51,695 bases of DNA from Rhizobiales bacterium UBA1912. Its GTDB lineage: Bacteria > Pseudomonadota > Alphaproteobacteria > Rhizobiales > Devosiaceae. The stretch lies in contig DDGC01000025.1 of assembly GCA_002337455.1 (NCBI GenBank), positions 1-51,695 on the forward strand, in the 5' to 3' direction. Below are positions 34,168 through 43,092 of this stretch, in pieces; the stretch's first letter is position 1, and each line of letters starts with the position of its first letter. The notes below the pieces were generated by a model, which did not search any database, was not told the DNA's origin, and saw only the letters and a list, made by a program, of their open reading frames with translations. Position numbers and translations under genes: made by a program.

Positions 34168-36042
34168 TCACGCCTCGGCCTGGGCGTCCTCGAGCTCGGT
34201 GCTTTTCTCCAGCCACTGATCTTCGAGCGCGGCAATCTCGCCCTCGAATTTCGATTTCTCGATCCCCAGCGCAATCGCCTTGTCCGCATCGCCCGCATAG
34301 AGCGCCGGATCGTCAAGCTGCCGGTCGATTTTCGCCAGATCCTTGCGCTTCCAGTCCAGCTTTTGCTCGAGCGCTTTGATCTCCTTGCGCAACGGCGCCA
34401 GCTCGGCCCGCTTCGCCGCCGCTTCCTGGCGTTCGCGCTTGCGGTCCGATGCCGAACCGGCCCCGCCATTGCCGCTCGCCCCGTTCGATGTCAGGCTGCG
34501 CTGATAGCCGTCCAGATCGTCCTCGAACTCGCGCACAGTGCCGTTCTCGGCGATCCACAGCGTATCGCAGGTCGCTTCGATCAGATGCCGGTCGTGCGAG
34601 ATGATAAGCACCGCGCCCTTGTAGTCGTTGAGCGCATGCACCAGCGCATCGCGGCTGTCGATGTCGAGATGGTTGGTCGGCTCGTCGAGCACCAGCATGC
34701 CTGGTCCGCCAAACGTGATGATCCCCATCAAGAGCCGTGCCCGCTCGCCACCCGAAAGGTTTTTGGCCTTGGTGTCCATGCGGGTCGTCGAAAGCCCCAT
34801 CTGGGCCACCCGCGCCCGGCGCTTGGCCTCGCTTTCGAGCGGCATCAGGTCGATCACATGCTCATATGGCGTCTGCTCGGGTTTCAGATGATCGAGCTGG
34901 TGCTGGGCGAAATAGGCCACATCGAGCGTTTTCGCCCGCAGCATCTGCCCGCCCATCGGTTTCAGCTCGCCCGAAAGCAGCTTGGCGAATGTCGATTTAC
35001 CGTTGCCGTTCGGCCCGATCAGCGCAATCCGGTCATCGGGATCGATCCGGTTGGTGATCCGGTTCAAGATGACAGTCTCGCCATACCCCACCGACACATT
35101 GTCGAAGGTGATCATTGGCGTGGCGGGTGATTTCTTCGGCTGCTGGAAGCTGAACGGCGCCGCGAATTCATCGAACAGCGCCTCGGGCGGCCGCAGCCTT
35201 GCAATCGCCTTGACGCGGCTCTGGGCCTGCTTGGCCTTGGTCGCCTTGGCCTTGAACCGGTCGACGAACTTTTGCATGTGCTCGATCTGGGCCAGCGTCT
35301 TGTCCCGCGCCTTGTTCTGCAGTTCCATCTGCATGCGGCGCGTTTCCTCGAACGTATCGTAAGCGCCCTTGTAAAAGGTCAGCTTGCCGCGCTCGAGATG
35401 GATGATCGAATTGACAGCCTTGTTGAGCAGATCTCGGTCATGGGAGATCATGAAGACCGTATAGGGGTAGGTCGCCAGGTATTTCTCCAGCCACAGCGTA
35501 CCTTCGAGATCGAGATAGTTGGTCGGTTCGTCCAGCAGCAACAGGTCGGGCTGCGAAAACAGCACCCCGGCCAGCGCCACGCGCATCCGCCAGCCCCCCG
35601 ACAATTCGCGGCACGGCCCGTTCTGGCGCTCGAGCGAAAACCCCAGCCCTTTCAGGATCGCGCTGGCCCGCGCTTCAGCCGTATGCGCGTCGATATCGGC
35701 CAGCCGCATGTGGATTTCGGCAATCCGGTGCGGGTCGTGCGCGGTTTCGGCCTCCTCGAGCAGCGCCGCACGTTCCTTGTCGGCGCCCAGCACCATGTCG
35801 AGCACGCTCATCTCGCTGGCCGGCGCTTCCTGCGCAACGGCCCCGATCCGCGCCCGCTTGTTGAGCTCGATCGATCCCTGCTCAGGCGATAAAAACCCCT
35901 GGATCAACTGGAACAGCGTCGTCTTGCCCGACCCGTTCTTGCCCACGAACCCGGTTTTGGCTCCGGTCGGCAACGTAACCGACGCCCCCTCGAAAAGGGG
36001 ACGCCCGGCAATCTTGTAATGAAGGTCTGTGATCGTAAGCAT
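34168..36042 (-). CDS. ABC-F family ATPase
   Basis: A 624-residue soluble protein with two ABC ATPase domains and no membrane segment. Walker A motifs are GKNGSGKTT and GPNGNGKST; signature motifs are LSGGWRMRVAL and LSGGERARLLM; Walker B LLLLDEPTNYLD and MLVLDEPTNHLD. The basic helical linker between domains (KARDKTLAQIEHMQKF) is the P-site-tRNA-interacting region, and a coiled-coil C-terminus follows. ABC-F proteins act on ribosomes. It looks closest to YheS or Uup; I cannot choose. The ATG at 36042 is preferred over 36096. Confidence 0.92.
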   Translation of the reverse strand: MLTITDLHYKIAGRPLFEGASVTLPTGAKTGFVGKNGSGKTTLFQLIQGFLSPEQGSIELNKRARIGAVAQEAPASEMSVLDMVLGADKERAALLEEAETAHDPHRIAEIHMRLADIDAHTAEARASAILKGLGFSLERQNGPCRELSGGWRMRVALAGVLFSQPDLLLLDEPTNYLDLEGTLWLEKYLATYPYTVFMISHDRDLLNKAVNSIIHLERGKLTFYKGAYDTFEETRRMQMELQNKARDKTLAQIEHMQKFVDRFKAKATKAKQAQSRVKAIARLRPPEALFDEFAAPFSFQQPKKSPATPMITFDNVSVGYGETVILNRITNRIDPDDRIALIGPNGNGKSTFAKLLSGELKPMGGQMLRAKTLDVAYFAQHQLDHLKPEQTPYEHVIDLMPLESEAKRRARVAQMGLSTTRMDTKAKNLSGGERARLLMGIITFGGPGMLVLDEPTNHLDIDSRDALVHALNDYKGAVLIISHDRHLIEATCDTLWIAENGTVREFEDDLDGYQRSLTSNGASGNGGAGSASDRKRERQEAAAKRAELAPLRKEIKALEQKLDWKRKDLAKIDRQLDDPALYAGDADKAIALGIEKSKFEGEIAALEDQWLEKSTELEDAQAEA

Positions 36043-36199
36043 GATGGCGCGGTGAGTAACCTTGACTGTCCGCCCGCGCAAGTGGTGTGCGCGCAATGGA
36101 GGTGCGCACCCCGCGCTCCATCAAGCCGTCTTGCCTCTGCCATGGACTAACGCTAAAAGGCCCCACTTTCTTTGCATCCTCCAATAAGGACCAGACACA

Positions 36200-36622
36200 A
36201 TGGCCATTCAGCGCACCTTTTCGATCATCAAGCCGGACGCCACCCAGCGCAACCTGACCGGCAAGATCATCTCCAAATTCGAAGATGCCGGCCTGCGCAT
36301 CGTCGCTTCCAAGCGCATCCAGATGACCCGCGAACAGGCCGAAGGCTTCTACGCGGTCCACAAGGAACGCCCGTTCTTTGGCGAACTGGTCGACTCCATG
36401 ACGTCCGGCCCCGTTGTCGTTCAGGTTCTCGAAGGCGAAGACGCCATCGCCAAGAACCGTGAAGTCATGGGCGCGACCAACCCCGAAAACGCCGATGCCG
36501 GCACCATCCGCAAGGAATTCGCCCTCTCGGTCGGCGAAAATTCGGTCCACGGCTCGGACGCACCGGAAACCGCTGCCGAAGAAATCAAGTTCTTCTTCAC
36601 CGAAGAAGAAATCGTAGGATAA
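36200..36622 (+). CDS. ndk: Nucleoside diphosphate kinase
   Basis: Balances NTP pools by ping-pong phosphotransfer. The 140 residues begin AIQRTFSIIKPDA, and the phosphorylated His117 lies in the signature NSVHGSDA (115-122). AAGGA precedes the ATG. It is divergent from the ABC-F gene and followed by a clear terminator, so it is probably a single-gene transcript. Confidence 0.98.
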   Translation: MAIQRTFSIIKPDATQRNLTGKIISKFEDAGLRIVASKRIQMTREQAEGFYAVHKERPFFGELVDSMTSGPVVVQVLEGEDAIAKNREVMGATNPENADAGTIRKEFALSVGENSVHGSDAPETAAEEIKFFFTEEEIVG

Positions 36623-36683
36623 CCACCAAGCCTGCTGCGAGGGCCGATCCGCCCACCGGCAGGCTCGGACCCAATATCATCAA

Positions 36684-36714
36684 CGCCGCGTCCGCAGGGA
36701 CGCGGCGTTTTTTT
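36684..36714 (+). terminator. Rho-independent terminator of ndk
   Basis: CGCCGCGTCC (36684-36693) pairs with GGACGCGGCG (36698-36707) around a four-base loop and is followed by seven T's. It lies 61 bases past the ndk stop. Confidence 0.92.
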
Positions 36715-36763
36715 GCGAGTTGCATCAAGGGCCCGATAGCAAATAAGCTGCAAAATGGGTCCA

Positions 36764-36843
36764 GGGCATTTTTGAGCCTGGCGGCAAAGAGGCCAAACGA
36801 TTGCCGCCGCGGCTCCGGCTAAAAAGCCGGAAGAGAAATGCCC
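36764..36843 (+). ncRNA. Candidate structured RNA: three-way junction upstream of the Pro/Glu-rich gene
   Basis: Three nested pairings fit an 80-base junction: outer GGGCATTT/AAATGCCC (36764-36771 with 36836-36843), then GGCGGCAA/TTGCCGCC (36780-36787 with 36801-36808), then TCCGGCT/AGCCGGA (36814-36820 with 36825-36831). It sits 64 bases before the next start codon and after the ndk terminator, so it could be a leader element. The strand is assumed. It matches no riboswitch or small RNA I know; a palindromic repeat is the alternative. Confidence 0.35.
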
Positions 36844-36907
36844 GGACCGAAATTGCGGCTGCGTGCCACCTCTGGGTGAGTGCGTTCTGCCTTTTTTGGG
36901 AAGAACC

Positions 36908-37792
<885 letters not shown>

Positions 37793-37800
37793 TCGAGGCG

Positions 37801-38076
37801 CTAGCGCGCCTCGATCGCCCTGATCTGGTCCCTGGCAATCCCGTACCGGTCGAGCAGCCGATCGACTTCGCTGCGCTCGATTCCGATATCGCGCAATTGC
37901 CAGTCTTCCATCTGGGCCAGCTGGACCATTCCCCGCCGCCGCGCGGCATGCGCCCGCCGGTCAGCCCACCAGCCCGAGATCACAAGCTTCAGATAGCGCC
38001 AGACCGTGGCGCGATACCGGAGCCGTTCAACAAATTCATCCCGTTCAAATAGATCGTTCCGTTCATAAAGCGTCAT
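37801..38076 (-). CDS. DUF1127 domain-containing protein
   Basis: A 91-residue basic protein. MEDWQLRDIGIERSEVDRLL (about 56-75) is the DUF1127/YjiS-like motif; the N-terminal half is helical and rich in Arg and Trp. Small DUF1127 proteins in Agrobacterium and Rhodobacter bind RNA and affect phosphate and carbon metabolism. AAGGAG precedes the ATG. It is divergent from the LysR gene, an arrangement common in Rhizobiales, so LysR may control it. Confidence 0.87.
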   Translation of the reverse strand: MTLYERNDLFERDEFVERLRYRATVWRYLKLVISGWWADRRAHAARRRGMVQLAQMEDWQLRDIGIERSEVDRLLDRYGIARDQIRAIEAR

Positions 38077-38183
38077 CTGTCATCTCCTTGTTCGATGACG
38101 CTCATCATGTGTTGGCGAGATGAATTGATCTAACGAATGTTTTTTGTTAAACCCATCGAAATTGCTGATGAAAGGAAAATGCA

Positions 38184-39050
38184 GTGTTTTCGCTCGATCC
38201 GGACTTCCTGCGCACCTTTCTGGCCATTTCCGAAACCGGCAGTTTCGGTGCTGCCGGGGAAAGGGTGAACAAGACCCAATCGACGGTTTCCGCGCAGATG
38301 AAGCGCCTCGAAGAGATCATCGGCGTGCCGCTGTTCGAAAGGGAAGGGCGCCGCAACGTCCTGACGCCCGACGGGCTGAAACTGCTTGAATACGCGGCCT
38401 CCATGGTGCGGCTCAACGATGAGGCGCTGCGCGCATTCCAGCCGCTGGCAATGAGCGGGCGCCTGCGGCTGGGCGCCATCGACGAATATGCGCAGGCCTT
38501 CCTTCCCGGCGCCCTGCGCACCTTTGGGGTGGTGCAGCCAGCCGTCCATGTCGAAGTGGTAACAAGCACGAGCTTCTATCTGCGTGACCTTCTTGCCCAA
38601 GGCGAGCTGGATGCGGCCATCATATCGTGCCGGACAGGCGATACCGACACCGAAGTCCTGCGTTCGGACAGGTTGCACTGGATTGGCGCCGAGAGTCTCG
38701 CGCCCCATTTCAATGACCCTTTGCCGTTTTGTGCGTGGTCGCAGGGCTGCTCATGGCGCGAAATGGCGTCGGCGGCTCTCGCTCGGGATGGCCGCAAATG
38801 GCGTCTCGCCGTGGCCAGCTCGAACGCGGCGCTGATATCGCTGACGGTAAAAGAGGGGCTCGGCGTCACCGTGGCTCCATCATGGTTCGTGGGCCCCGGT
38901 CTCCGCATACTCGAGGAAATGGACGCCCGCTATCCATTGGGTGTGGCCGAAATCGGCATCAAACGCGCCGCGTCAGGTGCAAACCCGCTGCTGGACGCGT
39001 TTCTAACTCACGTGAAATCGGAGCTGAACTCACCCGCTCTTGCTGCTTGA
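38184..39050 (+). CDS. LysR family transcriptional regulator
   Basis: A 288-residue regulator. The N-terminal winged helix-turn-helix spans FLRTFLAISETGSFGAAGERV and STVSAQMKRLEEIIG, and the C-terminal LysR substrate-binding domain follows from about residue 90. The start is GTG at 38184, with AAAGGA upstream. It is divergent from DUF1127; its last 21 bases overlap the end of the convergent marR gene. Confidence 0.92.
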   Translation: MFSLDPDFLRTFLAISETGSFGAAGERVNKTQSTVSAQMKRLEEIIGVPLFEREGRRNVLTPDGLKLLEYAASMVRLNDEALRAFQPLAMSGRLRLGAIDEYAQAFLPGALRTFGVVQPAVHVEVVTSTSFYLRDLLAQGELDAAIISCRTGDTDTEVLRSDRLHWIGAESLAPHFNDPLPFCAWSQGCSWREMASAALARDGRKWRLAVASSNAALISLTVKEGLGVTVAPSWFVGPGLRILEEMDARYPLGVAEIGIKRAASGANPLLDAFLTHVKSELNSPALAA

Positions 39051-39653
39051 CGGCGTTTCGGTCCTGGCCTGTTCTATCGACTGCGCCAGTTCATCGATCT
39101 CGTCGGCAAATTTTTCCTCGGCCACTTCGCTGCTGTTTATCCAGCTTGAATAGCGCTCGAGCAGTGGCACGAAGGCGGCAACGTCATCAGCGGACCAGCT
39201 GCTGAAAAATTCGCTCAGCAACAGCCATTTATATCCCCGGACGGCATCGATCACCGCTTCGCCGGCCGGCGTCAGCTCGAGTATCGTGCGCCGGGCGTCC
39301 CGTTGGGACACGGCGCGGCGGGCATAGCCGGAATTGACCATTTCGGCCACCAGCCGGCTGGCCCGCGACGGGTCTATGTACAGCCGGTCCGCGACGGTCG
39401 AAACCATTGTCTCGTCATCGGCGTTGAGGTCTGAAGGGAGGGAAGGGTTGGCAATAGCGAACAGCACATCGATCTGCGCCATGTCCATATCGAGACCCAG
39501 CGCGCGCGTGGCCCGGTGGCCAAGTTCGCGCTTGTGCATCTGACGGCGCCAGTTCTGAACCACATTGTCTATGCGGATCAGAGCGTCGGCCAATTCGGCA
39601 TCCTTGCCGTGTCTGGTCAGCAAGCCTCGCAATGTGTCCTGTCGTGTCGGCAT
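39030..39653 (-). CDS. MarR family transcriptional regulator
   Basis: A 207-residue regulator with a MarR winged-helix core (about 55-150). The recognition region is VADRLYIDPSRASRLVAEMV, and the wing contains QRDARRTILELTPAG. An extra helical C-terminus of about 50 residues is rich in Glu and Ser. It is divergent from the DHA2 exporter, with an inverted repeat at 39683 overlapping the rightward promoter, so it probably represses the exporter and itself. Confidence 0.9.
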   Translation of the reverse strand: MPTRQDTLRGLLTRHGKDAELADALIRIDNVVQNWRRQMHKRELGHRATRALGLDMDMAQIDVLFAIANPSLPSDLNADDETMVSTVADRLYIDPSRASRLVAEMVNSGYARRAVSQRDARRTILELTPAGEAVIDAVRGYKWLLLSEFFSSWSADDVAAFVPLLERYSSWINSSEVAEEKFADEIDELAQSIEQARTETPSSSKSG

Positions 39654-39682
39654 GGGAGATCACCCTTAAATGCATGCCAAAA

Positions 39683-39711
39683 GCAAGTGCATGCTATTGA
39701 CATGTAATTGC
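39683..39711. promoter_or_regulatory. MarR-type operator candidate
   Basis: GCAAGTGCATG (39683-39693) faces CATGTAATTGC (39701-39711); 9 of 11 positions are symmetric. It lies 30 bases upstream of the marR start and overlaps the -35 box of the rightward promoter. Confidence 0.5.
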
Positions 39712-39725
39712 TTCGAGCAGATATA
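39697..39725 (+). promoter_or_regulatory. Sigma70-like promoter pointing toward the DHA2 exporter
   Basis: TTGACA (39697-39702) and GATATA (39720-39725) are separated by 17 bases. The 291-base interval before the exporter ATG is filled by palindromic repeats and would be a long leader. Confidence 0.45.
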
Positions 39726-39736
39726 TCAAGCGCCTT

Positions 39737-39851
39737 AGAGCGTTTCCAGGATAAATGGAACCCATTAATCCGGTTCGGAAGCGCGACAAAACAAGAGCGT
39801 TTCCGGGGTAAATGGAATCCACTAATCCGGCTCGGAAACGCGACAAAACAA
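39737..39851. repeat. Tandem duplication of the interspersed palindromic element
   Basis: Two head-to-tail copies (39737-39794 and 39795-39851) start GAGCGTTTCC and end GCGACAAAACAA. The first has the stem GGATAAATGG/CCATTaATCC; the second carries several substitutions. Same family as 11547 and 30940. The 362-base gap between marR and the exporter contains the MarR operator, the promoter, these copies and the mosaic that follows. Confidence 0.85.
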
Positions 39852-39855
39852 AAAA

Positions 39856-39960
39856 TTTGGATCGTTGCGCCGTTTCGGTGAAGCGGTGAAATGATCCAGA
39901 GCGCTCACCGCATCGACGGCAACCCTCGATCCGGTTTGCAAGCGCAACTGAACAACAATT
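39856..39960. repeat. Degenerate mosaic continuation of the repeat cluster
   Basis: GGATC and GATCC (39856-39898) flank a short imperfect stem, and CCGGTTTGCAAGCGCAACTG (39930-39949) resembles the repeat tail. This looks like further, decayed units of the same family. Assigned by eye. Confidence 0.4.
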
Positions 39961-40015
39961 TTAGAGCAGTTGAAGCGACACGAAGCTCAAATGCTCGGAC
40001 GATCCGGAGTTAGAA

Positions 40016-41554
40016 ATGTCGCAATCCGCACCAGCTGCGCCCCAGATATCCGATCCCAATATCAAACTGGTGATTGGCGCGGTGGTGGCGACCCTGCTGC
40101 TGGCCTCGCTGGGCCAGACCATTATCACGACAGCGCTTCCCATCATCGTCGCCGATCTCGGCGGCATCGAACACATTTCCTGGGCCATCACCGGCTATCT
40201 GCTCGCCGCCACGGTCGCCGCGCCGGTGTTCGGCAAGCTGGGCGATATGTATGGCCGCAAGCTCATGCTGCAATCCGGCATCGGCATCTTCCTTGCCGGC
40301 TCGGTCCTGGCCGCGATGTCGGTCGATCTCAACATGCTGGTTTTCTGCCGCTTTATTCAGGGGATCGGCGGGGGCGGGTTGATCGTCACCGCCATGGCCG
40401 CCATCGGCGACGTGTTGCCGCCGCGAGAGCGCGGCAAGGCGCAGGGCTTTCTCGGCGCCGCCTTTGGCCTGTCCACAGTCGTCGGCCCGCTGCTTGGCGG
40501 CGTAATCGTCGAGGCGCTGAGCTGGCGCTGGCTGTTCTTCGTCAATATCCCCGTCGGCATCATCGCCTTCGCGGTTATCGCCATTGCCTTTGAAAGCCGC
40601 GTCAAGAGCCACAAGCGCAAGATCGATTATGCCGGTGCCGCGCTGCTCACCACGGCACTCTCGGCGCTGGTCATCTACACCAGCATCGGCGGCACCATCC
40701 TGCCTTGGCTTGCCCCCGAAGCGCTCATCCTGCCGGCCATTGGCGTGGTCGCTCTCGTCGCCTTCCTGTTTGTCGAGTTACGCGCCGCAGAGCCGATTCT
40801 GCCGCTCTATCTGTTCCGCAACAACGCGTTCCTCGTATCGAACGCCGTGGGTTTCATCGTCGGCACCGCAATGTTTGGTACCATCACCTACATGCCGTCC
40901 TACCTGCTCATCGTGAAGGGCTTTGCCCCGACCCAGGCAGGGCTCGCCTTGTTGCCCATGATGATCGGTCTCATTGGCTCATCGACCCTCTCGGGCATCT
41001 TCATCGCCCGCACCGGGCGCTACAAGATGCTGCCCATAATCTCGACGGCCATCCTCGCGGTCGGAGCCCTGCTGCTCGGCACGCTCGGCGTCGATACACC
41101 GTTCCCTCTCGTCATGTTCTACATGCTGCTGGTCGGCCTCGGCATCGGTCCGGTCATGAGCGTCGGCGTCACCGCCATCCAGAACGCAGTGCCCCACACT
41201 GTGCTCGGCGTCGCGACCGCCAGCGCCCAGATGTTCCGCCAGATCGGCGGTTCGCTCGGCGTCGCAGTATTGGGCGCCATCTTCGCCAACCGGCTGGCCT
41301 TTGAAACCGCCGCCATCGGTCACCCCGAAGGCACCGCCGCGTTCAATGCCACGGCGCTCGCCGCAATGCCCGCCGCCGAACAGTTGAGCGTGCTGCAGGC
41401 GTATACCTCGGCTCTGCACCCCATCTACTGGGTCGCCGCTGCCGCTGCCGCAGTGGCCAGCATCATCGGCTGGTTCCTCATCGAAATCCCCCTCTCGGAC
41501 CGCAAACCGAGCCCGGAGCAGGATATCGAAGCCGAACCGCAAGCCGCCGAATAA
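40016..41554 (+). CDS. MFS drug exporter, DHA2 (14-helix) type
   Basis: A 512-residue inner-membrane transporter of the EmrB/QacA group. The first helix follows ISDPNIKLVIGAVV; motif A appears as GKLGDMYGRKLML after helix 2, and motif C-like Gly-rich sequence (FGLSTVVGPLLGG) lies in helix 5. About 14 hydrophobic segments run to residue 490. CCGGAG precedes the ATG. MarR control fits multidrug or solvent efflux; no membrane-fusion gene is adjacent. Confidence 0.93.
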   Translation: MSQSAPAAPQISDPNIKLVIGAVVATLLLASLGQTIITTALPIIVADLGGIEHISWAITGYLLAATVAAPVFGKLGDMYGRKLMLQSGIGIFLAGSVLAAMSVDLNMLVFCRFIQGIGGGGLIVTAMAAIGDVLPPRERGKAQGFLGAAFGLSTVVGPLLGGVIVEALSWRWLFFVNIPVGIIAFAVIAIAFESRVKSHKRKIDYAGAALLTTALSALVIYTSIGGTILPWLAPEALILPAIGVVALVAFLFVELRAAEPILPLYLFRNNAFLVSNAVGFIVGTAMFGTITYMPSYLLIVKGFAPTQAGLALLPMMIGLIGSSTLSGIFIARTGRYKMLPIISTAILAVGALLLGTLGVDTPFPLVMFYMLLVGLGIGPVMSVGVTAIQNAVPHTVLGVATASAQMFRQIGGSLGVAVLGAIFANRLAFETAAIGHPEGTAAFNATALAAMPAAEQLSVLQAYTSALHPIYWVAAAAAAVASIIGWFLIEIPLSDRKPSPEQDIEAEPQAAE

Positions 41555-41582
41555 GACTCCGCATCAGGCACTTACAACAAAT

Positions 41583-41616
41583 CCCCGATTCAATCTCATA
41601 GCGCATTGAATCGGGG
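41583..41616. terminator. 12-bp perfect hairpin between convergent genes
   Basis: CCCCGATTCAAT (41583-41594) pairs with ATTGAATCGGGG (41605-41616) around a 10-base loop. It lies between the exporter and the convergent Slam-like gene. There is no T-run, so it is only a likely bidirectional terminator. Confidence 0.5.
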
Positions 41617-41650
41617 CCCGAGCTTTCGCACCAACCTCTACCACCCCACC

Positions 41651-41686
41651 CGTCATCCCGGACCTGATCCGGGATCCAGTACCCCC
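41651..41686. repeat. Intergenic GTCATCCCGGA palindromic repeat
   Basis: ATCCCGGA-CCTGA-TCCGGGAT is the palindrome, followed by CCAGTACCCCC, identical to the end of the copy at 16252. Confidence 0.8.
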
Positions 41687-41727
41687 AGCGCCGAACATCG
41701 ACACCCAAGCTTGCCCCGCCAAACGCC

Positions 41728-43035
41728 CTAAAAACTCGCCCTGAGCGTCAGCCCGATATCGTGGCTGTCATATGTGTAAAACACATTGTCCGACCAGCTG
41801 TTGGTGTACTCATAATAGATCGAGGGCATCAGCGGCCCGATCGTGATGTCGCGATGGCTCGCCTCGATCCGCCCCGTCGCAAATCGGTCAACCTGGTCTT
41901 CGAGCTGGAACGGGGCAGGGCGCCAGTGCCAGCGCTGCCCGATGGTCCCTTCGACCCCAAGCAGCAATCCGTTGTCGAACAGCGTATCCACCCGCGCCCG
42001 CAACGTCGCCACCAGCGTGCGCAGGGTCTCGTCATTGGTGTGGTTGTAAACCGCCCGGGCTGTCGTCGTGAGGTTGGTATTGGGCGCCAGCGATGTCGAA
42101 TAAGACGCCGCCCCGTCGGCCAGCATCCCCGACCGCCCCGGATCCAGATGCCGCTCCACCGCGGCCAGCTTCAGATCGAACGCCAGCCGCTGGGAAGCAT
42201 CGAGCGGCACCGACAGGCTCGAGCGCACGCCCACCTCCGTCCGCTCCAGCGTGTCCTCTTCCAGCCCCAGCGTCACATAGGGCGCAACCACGGCCCACGC
42301 CGCCTCGCCCACGGAAAACGTCACCGGCAGTTCAGCCGTAAAGCTTGGCTCGAACACCTTGTCGGCCGTCGAATACCGTATGTCGGTGCGCAGCACGCCC
42401 GAAAGGCTCGCCGCCTCGCTCCGCGCCAATTCTACCGCCACCGATCCGCCAAGGCTGAACAGAACGCCGCGCTGCCCGCGCGCCTCCTCGGGGATCTGCC
42501 CCGGTCCCCACACCCCGCCATCGATGGTGTCTTCCCCGGTCTGCCGGTTCACATTGGTCGAGGGCGCCACAGTGAAATAGCCGCCAAATACCGGCTCGCC
42601 GCGCGATTGCTCGTTCTGGAGCATCTGGGAAACCACATCGCGCTCGGGCCCATCGGGCAATATCGCCTGCAGCGATGCCAGCCGCGCTGCTGCCAACTCC
42701 GATTGCCCGAGCTCCGAATAACACCGCTGCGCCACGAGATAGGGCGGCACGAAAAACGGCACAGCCCCGATCACCAGATCGGCAAGCACCACCGCATCGC
42801 CGCACTGCCCCGCCTGCGCGTGCCGCACCGAAGCTGCATAGGCTGCCATGATGTCGCCTTGCCCGGCCTCCGCATCGAGTTGGATCGCGATCTGTTCGGC
42901 CCGCACCCAGTCGCCGGCGCCGATGGCCTCATCGAGCGAGGCCAGCGAAACACTCTGCGCCAACGCGCCCGTCGCCGTACCGAAAAAGACGGCTCCGGCC
43001 AGAAAGCCCGCCGCAAGGATTTTGGAAAAAGCCAT
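41728..43035 (-). CDS. Slam-like surface lipoprotein assembly modulator (DUF560 barrel)
   Basis: A 435-residue outer-membrane protein. A signal peptide ends near residue 26 (GALAQ). Residues about 28-150 are helical repeats of TPR type (SLDEAIGAGDWVRAEQIAIQL, LVAQRCYSELGQSELAAARL). The rest alternates as beta-strands and ends ...LRASF with the C-terminal Phe of a barrel; GGYFTVAPSTNVNRQT opens the barrel, a pattern I know from Slam proteins. Slams move TbpB-like lipoproteins to the cell surface. The gene directly downstream of a TbpB-like lipoprotein gene supports this. A generic TPR-barrel protein is the alternative. Confidence 0.78.
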   Translation of the reverse strand: MAFSKILAAGFLAGAVFFGTATGALAQSVSLASLDEAIGAGDWVRAEQIAIQLDAEAGQGDIMAAYAASVRHAQAGQCGDAVVLADLVIGAVPFFVPPYLVAQRCYSELGQSELAAARLASLQAILPDGPERDVVSQMLQNEQSRGEPVFGGYFTVAPSTNVNRQTGEDTIDGGVWGPGQIPEEARGQRGVLFSLGGSVAVELARSEAASLSGVLRTDIRYSTADKVFEPSFTAELPVTFSVGEAAWAVVAPYVTLGLEEDTLERTEVGVRSSLSVPLDASQRLAFDLKLAAVERHLDPGRSGMLADGAASYSTSLAPNTNLTTTARAVYNHTNDETLRTLVATLRARVDTLFDNGLLLGVEGTIGQRWHWRPAPFQLEDQVDRFATGRIEASHRDITIGPLMPSIYYEYTNSWSDNVFYTYDSHDIGLTLRASF

Positions 43036-43092
43036 CAGAGACCCATACGCATTACAAGGGGTTGAGGCGGCGCCGCACGCCGCCTCCTAAGA

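Noticed and set aside
41761..43065. Open frame of 434 codons on the plus strand opposite the Slam-like gene
   Set aside because: Its product is Arg/His/Pro-rich and has no signal peptide or domain; the minus frame has a signal peptide, TPR-like helices and a barrel end.
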